The notes: generated by a model from the sequence alone, not told the origin. Positions 12,763 to 27,558 are shown, numbered from the stretch's first letter. The stretch is 64,000 nucleotides of DNA from Diphasiastrum complanatum (GCA_029204225.1 CM055106.1:19664149-19728148), one strand, 5' to 3'. A program made the numbers and translations.

Positions 12763-13510
12763 GATGGGCATTTGGCATTTAATGCATCTACATGACTTAG
12801 CAAATGCCGTGAGTTGGTGGATCTTGCTTGAGATTTACTCGTCCACCTAGGTCTAGATTAGATTCTACGAGATCTCGAGCGTTGATAATACCAAGAAGCA
12901 TTAATGATCATTGTCTCGAATTTGCCGGGCACATATTCATGCTCCCAAAAATTTAACTGAGCTTGAACCCGGCAAAATAGCACATGCTCGGCAAGTTCCA
13001 TAGTGTTGATATTTTAACGCTTCCTTAAAATTGATGCAAATTTTTTTCATGCTGGATTTAATTCTTTGTTGAGCACTGAAGGGACCCACGCCTTGATGAG
13101 CGAGAAAACGAGCTCCTCGTTCCTTCGAGGATCGGACCAGCGATGGCTGCAAAAACGCTACCTACAGTCAAGCATTTCCCTCGGCTATGGCAGCTGCCTC
13201 CTCTCATCTCTCTTTAATATCTTGTTTTCTCGTCAGTCGCATCAAGGGAAACTTATTTTATATACTGGAGCTTAAGATTTTCTCTTAATATCTCCGTTAA
13301 GCGCTGAAGTAAAGGAGAGTTTTGTTCGTTCATTATCATATTGCCAGGCTTGGATTATTTTTTTCCTTTATGCCTTCTTGGAATTGACAGAAAAGTATAT
13401 GCTGATGAGGTTATGTTGGTCTTATTGATCTTATTAATGAGGTTTTGACCTCTTTCGATTGGCAGTTCCTGTTTTCGTGTCTAGAAATTTCTGTAAAGGC
13501 GTAATTAGCA

Positions 13511-13660
13511 GAAGGAGCGATAGCCTCTTGATGCAAGATCAGGAAAATTTCAATACAAGATTATCAGCAATGGCCTCTTGATGCAAGATAAGGAAAATTC
13601 TAAGACAAGATTATCGGCAATGACCTCTTGATGCAAGATAAGACAATCTTAATACAAAAA
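13511..13660. repeat. Tandem repeat, 50-bp unit x 3
   Basis: The phrase CCTCTTGATGCAAGAT begins at 13524, 13574 and 13624, an exact 50-bp period. The units differ at several positions and the third degrades after its first half. It lies about 720 bp upstream of the CBS-PB1 gene start. Confidence 0.85.
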
Positions 13661-14380
13661 GCCATGGCCTCCTGGATCGGTTTTCTCGATTATCTTCACT
13701 GACTTGAACATAATTAGCCGAAACAACTCTACTCACGTGTCCACTTCACCTCGCCTAACTTAATTCATAATTATGTGATGGTAAAGTTGTTCCGATCCAG
13801 ATCTGAATACTAATTTGAGGCCTTTGTTCGTGCTCTCGTCTTCCGCAACGATCTTCGTGTATTGGATAACAAGCGCTCTCTCCTTGGACTTTAGAATTTT
13901 ATTGAAGCACCGTGTAGCTAAGCCTTTATGAGACGTAATATTGGCTAAGCATGAAGCTTGCTTCGCTAAGGGGCTTCGCACATCTCTGGATCGGGTCTCA
14001 TCCTCTAAAACCTTGTTGGATTGGATGCACTACGATAAACCTCCACTCTATTCTGGAAAATAACACATTCTTGATTATCTAGATCAGCCTCAAATTTTGA
14101 AATCAGCTATTGCTGGATGCGTTTGCTATACTTCCATCGGCCTGAAATTGCTGATTGAAACGGATTCGTAAAAGAAGCTATTCGATTAGTCGCTTGCTCT
14201 TGTCCATCTACCTCTCCAAAAGGAGATCACTCATCGAAAATTCGCTGAGGATCTACTAGAATTACAAGTGGTAATTGATCTAATACCCGCTCAAGATCTG
14301 AAAAGGGAAAGTCTTGCTCCTTTGAAGAGACCAGAAGAACAAATTTTGGTCGTAAGAGGAAAGAAATCACAGAGCCGAAT
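13661..14380 (+). promoter_or_regulatory. Upstream region and probable 5' UTR of the CBS-PB1 gene
   Basis: No gene-like frame occupies this interval. The last few hundred bases before the ATG at 14381 should contain the promoter and leader of the downstream gene, but no convincing TATA box or start site can be picked by eye. The assignment rests only on position. Confidence 0.35.
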
Positions 14381-17300
14381 ATGAGTGGTCAGGGATTAAA
14401 CGGAGCATCTTCGCAACGGCCTAATAACAGCAGGCATCATGATGCTTCCTCACAACGGGGACCTTCACTAACAAAGAAGAAGACGCTTAGCCAGAACGGC
14501 AATGCCTCACAGCGAAGGACGAGTATATCTGGGTCTGTAGAAAACTTGCCACACCCTGTTATGCTTCTCACAATTTCTCTTCTCCAAGGAATCTCATCAC
14601 TTCATATATTTTGTGCAAGTCCTTTACGTTACTTAGTCCAGCTATCTGGCTAACATTCTATTACTCATGAAAAAAGGCTCATGATTGTTAGATTGGATGA
14701 ATTTTTGGCTACATATTGGAACTAACACATCCTCTTAAGTGTTTGTGGGGGGGAATTATGAATATATCTCAAACTTGGTGCTTTTAAGTTTGGTAGGGAT
14801 TGTTTAATGGTTGTTCAGTATGTCGTGATCTGATCTACACCGTAAACATTTCCAGCATCTTATCAATTGATGCTATGGTTTATTGAGGATACAAACAGAA
14901 CTACAACCTGCATGGGAGCCTTTATTCGAAAAATTTTAGTTCTGCGAGGCAGTTCGATAAAAAAGAGATTCGTACAAGTACGCCGAATCACGTAATGAAA
15001 TATACGTGTGCTTTAGTTTGTGTTGTCTTTAGTTGCAGCTATGTTATGCATGTCGCGTACTTACCTCAGTCACCCTTGAAGGATAAACTCTCAGTTTTAT
15101 CTTTTCTCTGTGCCTCAGCAAATCTTTTACCTTAAAGAGAAACCTGTGGTACTTTAGAGTGAAATTTGCTGATGGCCTTCTTCGTGGGCCATCCAATTTG
15201 ATTTATTTCTTACTATTTGAACAGATTACCAAGAGCAGAACGCACTGTCAAGAATTTGAGGCTTTCCAAAGCTCTTACAATTCCGGATCATACCTCAGTG
15301 GCAGAAGCATGCAGGCGCATGGTCCATCGTAGAGTTGATGCAGCACTACTTACCGATTCCACCTCCATTTTATGTGGAATTGTAACGGATAAGGTAAAGT
15401 GGATCCAGAGTATGGAAAGTTTTTTTGAGCCACAACGGCTAGCTTCATAATGCAAATACACAACATGACCACCAGGACTCTGTTAGAGTACCTTTGTTGA
15501 ATAAATTGCACAAGAGCAAGATAGTTTTGATGGCAGTAACTTCAAGTGCTTCATTCGAAATTTTCATGAAATGCAATGCTCAGGTTTCTCATACTATGCT
15601 TCCACTCAAAAACAGCACCCTGTTCACGGTACCTTAAGCAATTTTTTACATGCATCAGGATGTTGCAAGAAGAGTTATTGCGGAAGGGCTTAAGCCTGAG
15701 GAAACGCCTGTATCAAAGATTATGACCAGAAGTCCAATTTTCGTTCTCAGTGATACACTAGCTGTTGATGGTCTTCAAAAGATGGTGCAAGGTTTTTCTC
15801 TATGCCTTATAAAAATGCCAATTAAATTTAGAAATTTTTTGAGCTTTTTGGGTGCTGGCCCGAGGAACTTCACTTTAGGTTTTTAAGAGCACCATTTGCA
15901 AACGGTGTTTTTTTATCATTCAACTGACCAGTAGAGGACTGCTGGCAAAACAAAATCATTGACAAAGTGGAGCACCTTATTTGAATTTTTGCTTTTATTC
16001 TTGACATTTGTTAAGAAGCTGATATTGCTTTTTCCATCATACAGGGAAGTTCAGACACCTTCCTGTTGTAGAAAATGGTGAAGTGATCGCTCTTCTAGAC
16101 ATCACCAAGTGCCTGTACGATGCAATCTCTCGCATGGAACGTGCAGCAGAAAAGGGAAATGCTATTGCTGCTGCTGTTGAGGCTGTTGAGCGTCAATGGG
16201 GTGATACTCTTGTTGGTAAAGTTGAAATCATTGTCTATTGCACTACAGACCAGGGGATCGAAGTTCTTTTTGTGAAATTTCAACATTGAACATATCGTAT
16301 GGCTGAAATTGCTAGTATTGTCTTCCTTGTCCACATGTTTTCTCAACTTGTTGATTACATTGCTCTTGTACCAGGACAATCAAGTTTTATTGACAGTTTG
16401 AGAGAGAGGATATTTCAGCCAACAATCAGCTCTTTACTCACAGAGGCTCCGAAGTGGGTTCTTTTCACCAATTTCTTTTCCAGCTTTTTAAACATAATCT
16501 TCCTAGATCGTTTACAAACTGTTTGTGCCATTCTTATAAGATCTAAGTGATAGAAACGTTTCTACAGGTTTAAATTTTGTTTCTGTGTCATGTCATGGAT
16601 TAATATTTGTACAGAGTTGCTACGGTCATGCCAACTGACACCGTACAATTGGCTGCAAAAAAAATGCGCGACCTGCATGTGAATTCAGCCATTGTTACAA
16701 CAGGAAGCACAATTCAAGGCATTTTGACGTAAGTTCTTTTGTGGAAAGAATATTTTACACCAGTTTGTAAACGTTTGTAATCTATCATCGTTCCTACATT
16801 TACTTAACATTTTTATTGCTTCCTGGCATATGTTGATTACTTTTCCCTAATCTTATGCAGCTCAAAAGATATCCTAACACGAGTTGTTGCTGCACGCCTT
16901 AAACCGGGGACAGCTGTTGAAAAGGTCATGTTTGTATACTTCTGCACAAGTGTGCTCAGTTGAATGCTCTTTTTTTTTTTAATTTCCTAGGTTTTTGGGA
17001 CGGCCTTGTTCTAAATGTCACTTCAGACGTTCTGTTTGAATTGCTGGGTGAAACCCCTAGCATTTCTAACATGATCTATCGAATATGTTTATTACTGAAT
17101 GTTTTGTATGAAACTTTCCAGGCTTCTAACAACTGAAACATGCATGATGCAACTATGGTTAAAACATCTACCTAGTTATAACCCGGCCCTTCAACTTATA
17201 GGTGCCTCTTAAATTGGCATTTATGTGACACCTGCTGCTGACATAAAATACCTCTCTTCCGTAATACATCGTTTGCAGGTAATGACACCAAATCCAGAGT

Positions 17301-20300
17301 GTGCTTCTTTAGGAACTACAATTGTTGAAGCACTCCACACGATGCACGATGGAAAATTTCTTCATCTTCCAGTTTTGGGGGAAGGTACACGCTTACATTA
17401 TGTTTACGAAAAGGTTATGTATAATAATGACCTAAAAGGATGTGGATTGCTAATACCTATATGAGATGACTACACAGTGAAAAATATTTCAGAGATCAAT
17501 TGTGTGTGAACTTTTTCAGATGGTTCCATTGTTGCATGCGTGGATGTCCTTGAGCTTACACATGCAGCTTTTGCCACGGTATGCCTGCTCAAACTTCACA
17601 TGTACTGCTGCTTAGATCAGGGTCTGCCTTTTATGATACATACATTCTTGAAGATAACTCAATATTGGATTATTTTTCCAATTTTTGTTTGTGTTATCCT
17701 GGACTTAAGACCCTAATAGCGAAATTATGAAGAAAGATTTGATGCGTCACACAAGCTAGGGCTAAACTATTTATCGTAGATTACCACTTTTGAGAACTAT
17801 TTGTCTTATCCTAAATTATTGGCTTTTCTCCTTCCAATTAGTTTTCATTGATTTATGGAGCTTTTGCATTATCGATTGGTGTGTTCAACCTTTTCTAATG
17901 TGATCCTAAACTCTTAGAAATGGATAAGGGCATGCCAGATTTGTACAACTATTCATACCTCTCTTAGACATGAGCATGAGTACCATATGCATCTCAGGGT
18001 CGGCAAAAATCAATCTGAACATGAAGTGCATAAATAAAAAATGGAGATTTCCAGTATAAAGTTCAAAGGAAGTTACTTTTGCTTATAGTTAGGGATTACA
18101 GTATAGTCACTAAGCATCCAAGAAGACAAACGGTTGAATGTTCTGAAATTCTTCCTATCTTAGTGCCCGAACTTTGAAAATTATAAAAAAAGAGTGTCGA
18201 ATCTGTAGGAAAGCAAGAGTCAAGTCACCAAGATCTAGTTATCAATCAATCTCTACAGAAAACAAGAGAGAAGAGGCTGGGCGCCCAACTCTAAGAGAGA
18301 GACAGAAAACAGTAACAAGAGCAATGGAGAGCAATGCTTAGCCAAACTGTTTTAAATGGAATACACAATGAGCATCTAAGTACTCTACCTGGATGTGGCC
18401 AAATGCCACCAAACCCTAAGGTTAACGACTTACTAAATATAGGGCACCCCCAAAAGTCAAGATAGGGCCCCTAAACAAAATTAGACCTCTAGGACCCACG
18501 AGTCAGTACATGACCAAAATTGGGTCCAACTGAACTTAAGACAAACTTAAGATGGCCTAAATAACTAAATACCCATGGTTACACAAATCTCGACCTTTTG
18601 GGTCAAAGTAACCTATGGATTAACTTTAGCATAGTCATTTATTTCTAACACCCTCCTTAAATGACAATGCAAAAACTGAAATCTTCACTATGTAACAAAA
18701 CCAACACGTGGTATCAAATTTAAAGCTTTGCATAAAGCTTCAAATCTGACTCTAGGCAACGCCTTAGTGAAGAGGTCCGCAATATTATCCTCCGTAGGAC
18801 AATATTCAAGTAAAATGTCGCCATCATGAAGTCTCTCCCGAACAAAGTGATAATGGATCTCGATGTGCTTTGTCCTCGCATGAAAAACAGGATTCCGTGC
18901 AATGGCAATAGCACTTTGACTATCACTCAAGATAAGAGTGGCTGAGGGCTCGCCAAACTTCATGTCAACAAGTAGTCTTCTTAGCCATAAACACTCTGTT
19001 GTGGCTGAAAATATCGCTCTATATTCTGCCTCACTAGAAGAAGTAGCAACAGTGGGCTGCTTTTTACTTGACCACGAAATTGCAGAATTTCCATAGAAAA
19101 GGCAATGTCCACTTGTAGAGCGTCTAGTGTCTTGATCTCCACCCCAATCCGAGTCACTAAAACCAACCAAACATGCATCATCACAAGCAGGAAAAACCAG
19201 TCCATGACTTCTTGTTCCTCTTCAACGCTTTCCAATGTGATGTCATCGGGGCATGCATGAATTGACTCATGACTGAGACACTATAAGAAATGTCCGGTCT
19301 TGAATTACATAGGTAAATGAGACAGCCAATAGCTTGACAATATAAAGTAGTGTCAAATGATTCACCATCACCTTGACTACTTAATTTCAGACCTGTCTCC
19401 ATAGGTGTAGCAACCGGCTTGCAATCTTCCATCTTGAACCGCTTCAAAATTTGCCCAATGTAGCGTTCTTGAGAGATGAAAATTCCAGCCCCTTCTTGTA
19501 TAGATTCAAGACCAAGATAAAAGTGCAATAGGCCTAAATCTGAGGTTTCAAAAACCATACCAAGATCAAGTATTACGGCATCAATCTGCTACTCATTACT
19601 TCCCGTAATAATAATATCATCAACATAAAGCAAAATAATGATGATATAATCTGAAGTATCTTGACATAAAGAGTAGATTCGCTAGGACTATTAGTAAACC
19701 CTCGATCACAAAAGTAGGCATGTATCTTTTGATACCACATTCTCGGAGCTTGCTTCAGTCCATAAAGTGCCTTCTTGAGAAGACAAACTTTATCTTCTTG
19801 GCCTTCAACCAAAAAACCAGCAGGTTGTTGAAGGTACACTTCCTCATTGAGATCACCATTGAGGAATGCTGTCTTTATGTCAAGTTGTCGCAAACGCCAA
19901 CCAAAGTGGTCAGCCAAAGAGGTTACTACCCTCACGGTAGTCATCAGAGCAGTAGGAGAAAAAGTCTCCTCATAATCAATCCCCTTTTGTTGAGCATAGC
20001 CTTTGGCAACGAGCCTTGCCTTGTACCTTTCAATGGTACCATCTACCTTATACTTGATTTTGTATACCCATTTAGAACCAATTGCCTTCTTCCCATGAGG
20101 AAGATCAACAAGAACCCAAATCTGGTTCTTCATAAGTGAGTCATACTCATCTTGCATCGCATCCTCCCAACATTTTACTCCCTTGGCCTGCTCATAGAAA
20201 ACAGGTTCTTCTGCAACATCTCCATGAGATGTAAGAGCAAAATCTGAAAAATCAGCATAGTCCACTGATTTTGTAGAGGCACGTGTCTTTCCATCATAAA

Positions 20301-23300
20301 ATGAACTTACGTTGTTATCCCGCAAAGTCGACAACAGCCACCGTGGGACTATTTTGGGCTGTCCAACAGCCATGTCTCTTCTTACAATTTGTTGTCCAAG
20401 ATCCTCCGACACCGCACTTGGCTGTCCAAGACCTTCCAAAACTGGTCCTTATTGTCCAACAGTTCCTGCAGGCTCATTTTGAGCAACAACGGGCGATTCT
20501 TGATGAACATTAGACTCTAAATGAGGTGTTGGGCAGGTCGAAACTGATTGATTGCTGCCCCTTATATCCAGCAATAGAAGATGGTACCAAATCTGGAAAA
20601 ACTTCAACATTCACACTATGTGGGTTGTCCCCCTTCAAGATATGAGTTGGGGCCACATCCAATGAATTCTTTTCATCAAAATGCACATCACGACTAACTA
20701 TAATCTTGTTAGTGCTCAAATTGAACAGCCTATAGCCTTTGCTTTCACTACTATAGCCAACAAAAATGCATTTAACTCCTTTATCCTCAAGCTTTGTACG
20801 AAGTTTATTTGGAACAAAAGCATAAGCCGTACAACCAAAAATGCGAAAGTGAGAGATTGTAGGCTTCTTTCCATACCAAACTTCATAAGGAGTTAATACT
20901 TTCAATGCTTTAGTAGGACAACGATTGCTTATGTATGCTGCCGTTATAACTGCTTGAGCCCAAAACTTGTGAGGCAGCCCCTTTGCTTTGAGCATGCAAC
21001 AGGCCATCTCCAATCAGCAATTTGCAAAACAGAATCTGAATTCCTCATAGATGTAGTAGTACTAGTAGAAGCAATATTAGACACAAAAGCATAGTCTTGG
21101 TTGAAGAGATCACCACTAGCTTCAAGCTCTTGCTCCAAAGTAGCAAATGAAGCACTAGTATCAATTCCTTTACTCTCCTCCTTCGCAAGGTTCTTCTTAC
21201 AATCCTTGAAGAAGTGCCCATACCTTTTGCAATAATGGCACTTCCCTTTCTTCTTTTGAGTGTTGACATTTTGACCTCCAACGGGCTTTTGCTCATCCTT
21301 GGAAGGAGGATTCCCCTTTCCTTTTGACTTGCCTTTGCCCTTGCCTTTCGTGAAGAAAGCTTGATCTTGTTGAGTGTCACCCGCAAAGTTTTGCCTCGTT
21401 TGCTCCTCTTGAAAAAGCAGCCCAACAAGTTCATCAAAGGAGAGTTGTTGTCCCCTAAGAGAGATACTCAAAGATGAAACAAATGGAAGATAAGATGAAG
21501 GTAATGAGTTGAGAGTAATGGAAACAAATTGAGCATCCTCAATTATCTCATCAATATTGAGAAGCTCCTCACGAAGATCCTTGATCTTCGTCAAGTGATT
21601 GGTCACTTGATCCCCTTCTCGCATCTTCAACAAAGAAAGTTGATTTCTAAGATACACCACTCTTGCTGTATTTTTGACTCTATACATAGTATGAAGTGTA
21701 TCCCATGCACTTTTAGATGTCTTACAAGACCTAATATGAGGTAAGATAGATCTTTTCACAACAAGAGCAACCATAGAATGTGCTTGTGCATCCCTTCTAT
21801 CCCACTTCTTTTGTTCTTCCGAAGATGTAGAAGATGATGTTGATGATGATGATCCATGAGGTGTAGGAGGTGCCAAAGACGGAGGCCTTTCCTCATCACC
21901 ATTGACCAAATCCCACAGCCCTTTCGCTATGAGAAGATTCTTCATCATTTAACTCCACAAGGAGTAGTTTGTGCCATCCAACCGATCAACACTAAACAAA
22001 GAACTGATAGCTTCCGATTCTTTAGCCACTACCTCCAACAAAATTTCAGCTTGTAGTAGATAGGAAAGAGAGCCTTTCCACAACCAAATCTACTCAAAAA
22101 TTTGCAGCAAACAAAGAGCTGAAAGTAGGAGCACAAGATGTCTTTCAATCTGCAACCAAAGTGCCCAAAAGATAATGGATAGATGGCTGTCTTTCTGCAC
22201 AAAAAAACCAGCTTCTTGAAAATTAGGTTAGCTTCGATTGAAGTTTACACCGAAACCGAATTAGGAAGCCAAATAGTGTGATCAACACACACTCCAATAG
22301 GGCTGTTGAAAGCGCCCTACTACTTTCTGAGAATCTGCAAATTTCCAGCCACAAGTTGACCTAACCCTGAATAGGGTTTGCTGAATTTTGGGCGCACTCC
22401 TACACAAATGCAAACCTGAAAACAAAAACAGCAAGATAAGGAGACACCACAACCAGAAATCAGTAGCAGATTTTTGGGCGCCCTCCTCCAAACAAAACTT
22501 GCTGAAAACTGGTTGCATAAAAATCAGATTTGAGATTCTGATTTTTGGGTGCCAAAAATTGCTCCAAGATCTCTGATGGCCACCCTCCTTCAACCTGAAA
22601 AGAGACAAAAAAGCTGATCCAAACTCCACTTGAAAAGATCAGCAAGATGCTAAAATTTCACAACAAAAAGCAGAGAAGCTCCTCTTCTAGTAGGGCGCCA
22701 ACAAACAAGCTTGCTGCAGATCCGGTAGCTCTGATACCATGTAGGAAAGCAAGAGTCAAGTCATCAAGATCTAGTTATCAATCAATCTCTACAGAAAACA
22801 AGAGAGAAGAGGCTGGGCGCCCAACTCTAAGAGAGAGAGAGAGAGAGAAAACAACAACAAGAGCAATGGAGAGCAATGCTTAGCCAAACTGTTTTAAATG
22901 GAATACACAATGAGCGTCTAAGTACTCTCAGTACATGACCAAAATTGGGTCCAACTGAACTTGAGACAAACTTAAGATGGCCTAAATAACTAAACACCCA
23001 TGGTTACACAAATCTCGACCTTTTGGGTCAAAGTAACCTATGGATTAACTTTAGCATAGTCATTTATTTCTAACAAAATCTTAAATAGTTAATTATTTGG
23101 CAAGTGTTGAATCCAAGGTGGGGTATGGTAGAAACGTAGACATCCAATCTGCACTTTGACAGATTTTTTGAAAGCATGTGTATAATCCTTGCACTTCAGT
23201 GGGTTGTCAGTTTTTTATCTTGCATGCACTCATTGATAGACTTATTTCTTTCCTTCCAATATCTTCTGCAGATGATGAGTGTGTATATACTTGAAGGCCT

Positions 23301-26300
23301 ATGATACCTTATAATGGTCAAGTATTGTAGCAAGAATATGGCTTCTTTACTGTGACTAGCTGGAAGATGCAAGAACTAAAGAACAGGTCCTTGTCACAGC
23401 CAACACCCAAGTAGCCCAGTGATAATTAGCTTATGTACAGGAATAAGTCCCAATCTTAGTTGCCCGTTCCGGAATGGACCCTCAAAAAAAATAAAAAAAA
23501 TACGTTTTTTATACAAGGGATTTTTACACTTTAATATCTAATCCGTTCTATTTTTTCTTTGAAGCTTTACCTGATAATTTAAATAACGCACTACTAACAT
23601 CATACTGATGAGGGAACACTGGTGCTAAGATAACAGATTATTAATAATCACATGGCTCTAACTTCGAGCAGATAAATTTGAGAGAAGAGTTAGTGTATGC
23701 AGAAGGCTAGCAGTATGCAATGAATGATCATTCTCTTGTGAAATTGAAGTGACAAACGAGAAAAATGAATGCTAAGAATTGGAAGTATGTCATACAAAAG
23801 ATTTAATTTATGGAAAGAGGTTGGTCAATTATGTTCAAGAATAGCACTTACCACGCATCTACCTTACAGCTACAGAATCTATGATGACATGTGCATGAAT
23901 GATTGGTAAGAAAGAAAGCATGAAAAAGCCTTGTATGACGTTAGTGGTGCGCTATTTGAATTGTGTGATAATTTTGTTACCTTAGCACATGTGTTCCCTG
24001 CTCGCTGTTGCGAAATGGTGAAGTCGCGGGCCAGCAGGGTGTTACCTCAATAGATTTCGCGGAAAACCAGCGTATTATGTTTTTCTTTTTTACATTTTAA
24101 ATAAATTCGTTCCGACCCATTTTGGTCGGAACGGGCTTCTAAGGTCCCAATAACTGCAGTCAGATTCAGTATTTGGAAATATATAACCAATGAGTTACCA
24201 TTTTCTATGGAACGTCTCAAAACTTTCTTTTCAAACAAGCCATAGTTTATATAATAGAATGTCTGTAGAAATTTGATATTCGTTGTCTCATAAACTTATT
24301 CATATTTGTCAGATGCACATTCATAGGCCAAAAATCAAGCAGATGGCCCTTGCCTTAGAGAGAAGTTATTATATACAAGTAATGGATACTTTGTTATTAT
24401 TTTGCCCACTTTTTGAACAGATTAAAAGGCAGAATAGGCATCTATTTTCTTCAAAAAAAAATTGCTGCGCGTTTTAGCCTGCGCGTTAGGCGTCAGGCAT
24501 CAGGCTGCCACTTGGCGGCGTTAGGGTGGTGGAAAAAAGTCAAACTGCTCATGATGCGTCATAATGAGCATGTAGAAATTTTCAAAGTATCCATTACGCA
24601 ATGGAAAACGCCGGGCACAGGACATTTTGCTCGGTTCAGCTTTCCAAAACTTTTTAGGCTCGGCCCCTCCGGGCCTCGCCTAAAAAATTTCTGAAAATCC
24701 TTATCGGGCAGAATGGCCTGTGCCCGGCCCATTCCATATTACGTTAATGTAATGGATTATGAATTAAAAGTTTTAATCAAATTGATTGTGGAATTTGTTA
24801 AGATATGTTGTCTGTACATCCATTTGATGTACCTCTAAATCTGCTGCAGCAGCAAAGACAATAGAAGTCTGATTGAAGAATGTTTAACTATTGGACTGAA
24901 AGTCTCACTGCAGTCGAAATTATGTATCTGAGAAAATCCTCTCGCGACAAGTTGAGCTTTTCTTTGATTGATGCTTCCATTTGCCTTGTATTTGATTTTG
25001 AATATCCATTTGCAGTCAACTACATTTCTGCTGGCAGGCAATTCGACAATAGTCCAAGTTTGGTTCTTGATAAGAGATGAATACTATTTATCCACTGCTT
25101 TTTTCCAAAGATCGGAATCGGGTTGACTAAGTGCCTCTTCGACAGTAGTCGGCTCTTGAACAAGATAAGCTGCAGACGTACCTTATAGGTGGTCTGCGTT
25201 CTCTTGTCGATCTTTTGGGAAATGAGCGAAGTTGATTATTTTCATCATGCTGTAGTTGATGAGCTGCAACATCATTTTCTTCGGATTCGTTGTTAATAAG
25301 CTATTTGTTTGAAGTGGACAAGCTAGGATCTTCAGTAGGAATAGTCGACTTGGGAACATATGTGTTCGATCATACGGGAGAGTCTGATAGTTCGACTATA
25401 TGAGCTTTGCCTTTACCTTTGAGGTCGATAAACTGATCTAAGATAAAGACGATATCCCGCCTGGTGAATATCTTCGACTTGATAGGAGCATACAGCTCAT
25501 AAGCTTTATTTGAAGTAGTGTAACTTATGAAAAAATAGATTTGATACTCTAGAAGTTGAGCTTCTTCCTGAGATCTTGCGGTATTTGTGCATAAGCGATA
25601 CATCCAGAAACTCGTAAGTTTGATAATGATGTTTTGGAGCAATGCTGTCTAAACTTCATAAGGTGTTTTGTTTGAGAGACCTTTAGTCGGACATCTATCC
25701 TGGATACCAGCCGCAGTGGAAACAGCTTCAGCCCAGAAGGATTTCGGAAATGTTACATGAGCAAGCATAAACTTAGCCGATTCGACTAAGGCTCTTTTCT
25801 TTCTCTCAGCAAGTCCATTCGACTGAGGCGAACAGGAGGTAATGTATTGTTGCTCAATGCCGTTGTTAAGGCAATACTCCTTGAATTCAGTAGAGATGTG
25901 CTCTTCTTCGTTGTCGGACCTCAGTGATTTAATTCTTTTACCAGTTTCCATTTTTGAACGCTCTTTGAATTGTCCAAAGATTTTGAAAGCCTCCGATTTT
26001 TGCTTAATAAAATAAACAGCTCTTCTTCTCGAATATTCGTCAATGAAGGTAATGAAATACTTTGCATCAAGCAATGACGGAGTTTGCTTTGGACCACATA
26101 TATCAAAATGACCAAAATCTAGAACATTTTTTGATGCATGCCTATGATCGATCTAAAAGGAATCCTAGTTTGTTTTTAAGGATGCAGCTATGACAGACAG
26201 GGAGGCCGACTTTATTGGTTGGATAGTCGAGATCAAGTGCTAAGGATTGTCTAGACATGTTCGACACAGATGTATGATTCAAGTGTCCTAATCTATAATG

Positions 26301-27479
26301 CCAAAGTAATGCTTGATTGACAAGAACAAAGGTTTTCAAGGCTTGACTAGTGTCAGAATAACAATGAGCTAGTCTATATAAGTATCCATGCCTCTTGCCA
26401 AGAAGGGGAAGAGATCGAAAGGTGGCATCACCAAGTTTGAGGCTCTTGAGTTGTATAATGGATGATACAGTAGGACACACAGCATGGGCCCGCACAAGGT
26501 GGAGGAAAGCATGCATGGTATACTTGCCATCCTTCTAGCTTGGAATTACTGAGGTTGTGGCTTTTGGATAAAAACTTCCTAAATCCAACTTAGATGGTAG
26601 GTGCTCTCTAGAAAATGGATCATGGTAGGGTCTCAATTCACTCTTATCGTAGCGATCTACACATGCTAAGAAATCATTCTCCAAGTTGAAAAGTTTGTCC
26701 TTCAAAAGCGATTGTAGGCAATTTGTAATCTTTGATAAGATATTGATTGTACTTCTAATTGTGATTTGGTTGTACAATAATAGGGAAAATTACCAATCCA
26801 GGTTCAATTCATGTACAATATGAATTCGCATGTGACAATTTTGTTTCACACGTGTGGAGCAGAAAATAGCTCTAAGTTGTACGCTGATTGAGAAATGAAA
26901 AAAAGCTATACAACAATGATTTGGATAGTACAAGATGGCTTTTTGTAGGTATTGATAGATGTATCATGTATGGACCTAATAATGACTATGAAGGCCTGAA
27001 AAAGTGCTACAGAAGTCTGGAAAACATGTTTTTGGGGGTCAAAACTTTTTTGTCTCTTGCTAAGAACCCTTCCCCAACACACAAGTTACGCAATTTATGA
27101 TGACCAATTCTTCCCTTGACATACAAACTCTCAAAACAAGAGTTTTTCTACCCGCAAAAGATTGTACTTGCTTACAATCCAACACACATACAGGGATAGA
27201 AAAAATTCTTTCACAATATCGAGGCACTAAAGTCGAGATCCACTTTCTTCCTCGAGCACTAATGTTCTCCTTCACTGGCACCTTGCTCTGATAACAAATG
27301 AGGCAAATAGATGGTGATAGATCTTGTTTTTTGCCAACATATAACTAAATCAATCACATAAAAGCACAAAACCATTCACTAGACTAAGGAGAAGGTAGCA
27401 CATAATATTACAACTATAGTTTTGCTGAGACAAAATCGAACACAAGGTGAAGGCACTTACAAATGATGATTTCCAACAC

Positions 27480-27558
<79 letters not shown>

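Larger units (their letters stand above)
18204..23075 (-). mobile_element. Ty1/copia retrotransposon in intron 9, internally deleted, with both LTRs
   Basis: The element is 4872 bp with LTRs at 18204-18650 (3' LTR in element orientation) and 22740-23075 (5' LTR), termini TGTTAG...CCTACA. The primer-binding site TGGTATCAGAGC (22739-22728) abuts the 5' LTR, and a polypurine tract (TTTAAGGAGGG, 18661-18651) precedes the 3' LTR. Flanking pentamers are GAATC (18199-18203) and AAATC (23076-23080), a target duplication with one mismatch. Inside, gag runs directly into the end of integrase, then RT and RNase H, so protease and the integrase core are deleted. By eye the LTRs differ by only a handful of substitutions over shared length, suggesting recent insertion of an already defective copy. 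Confidence 0.92.
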
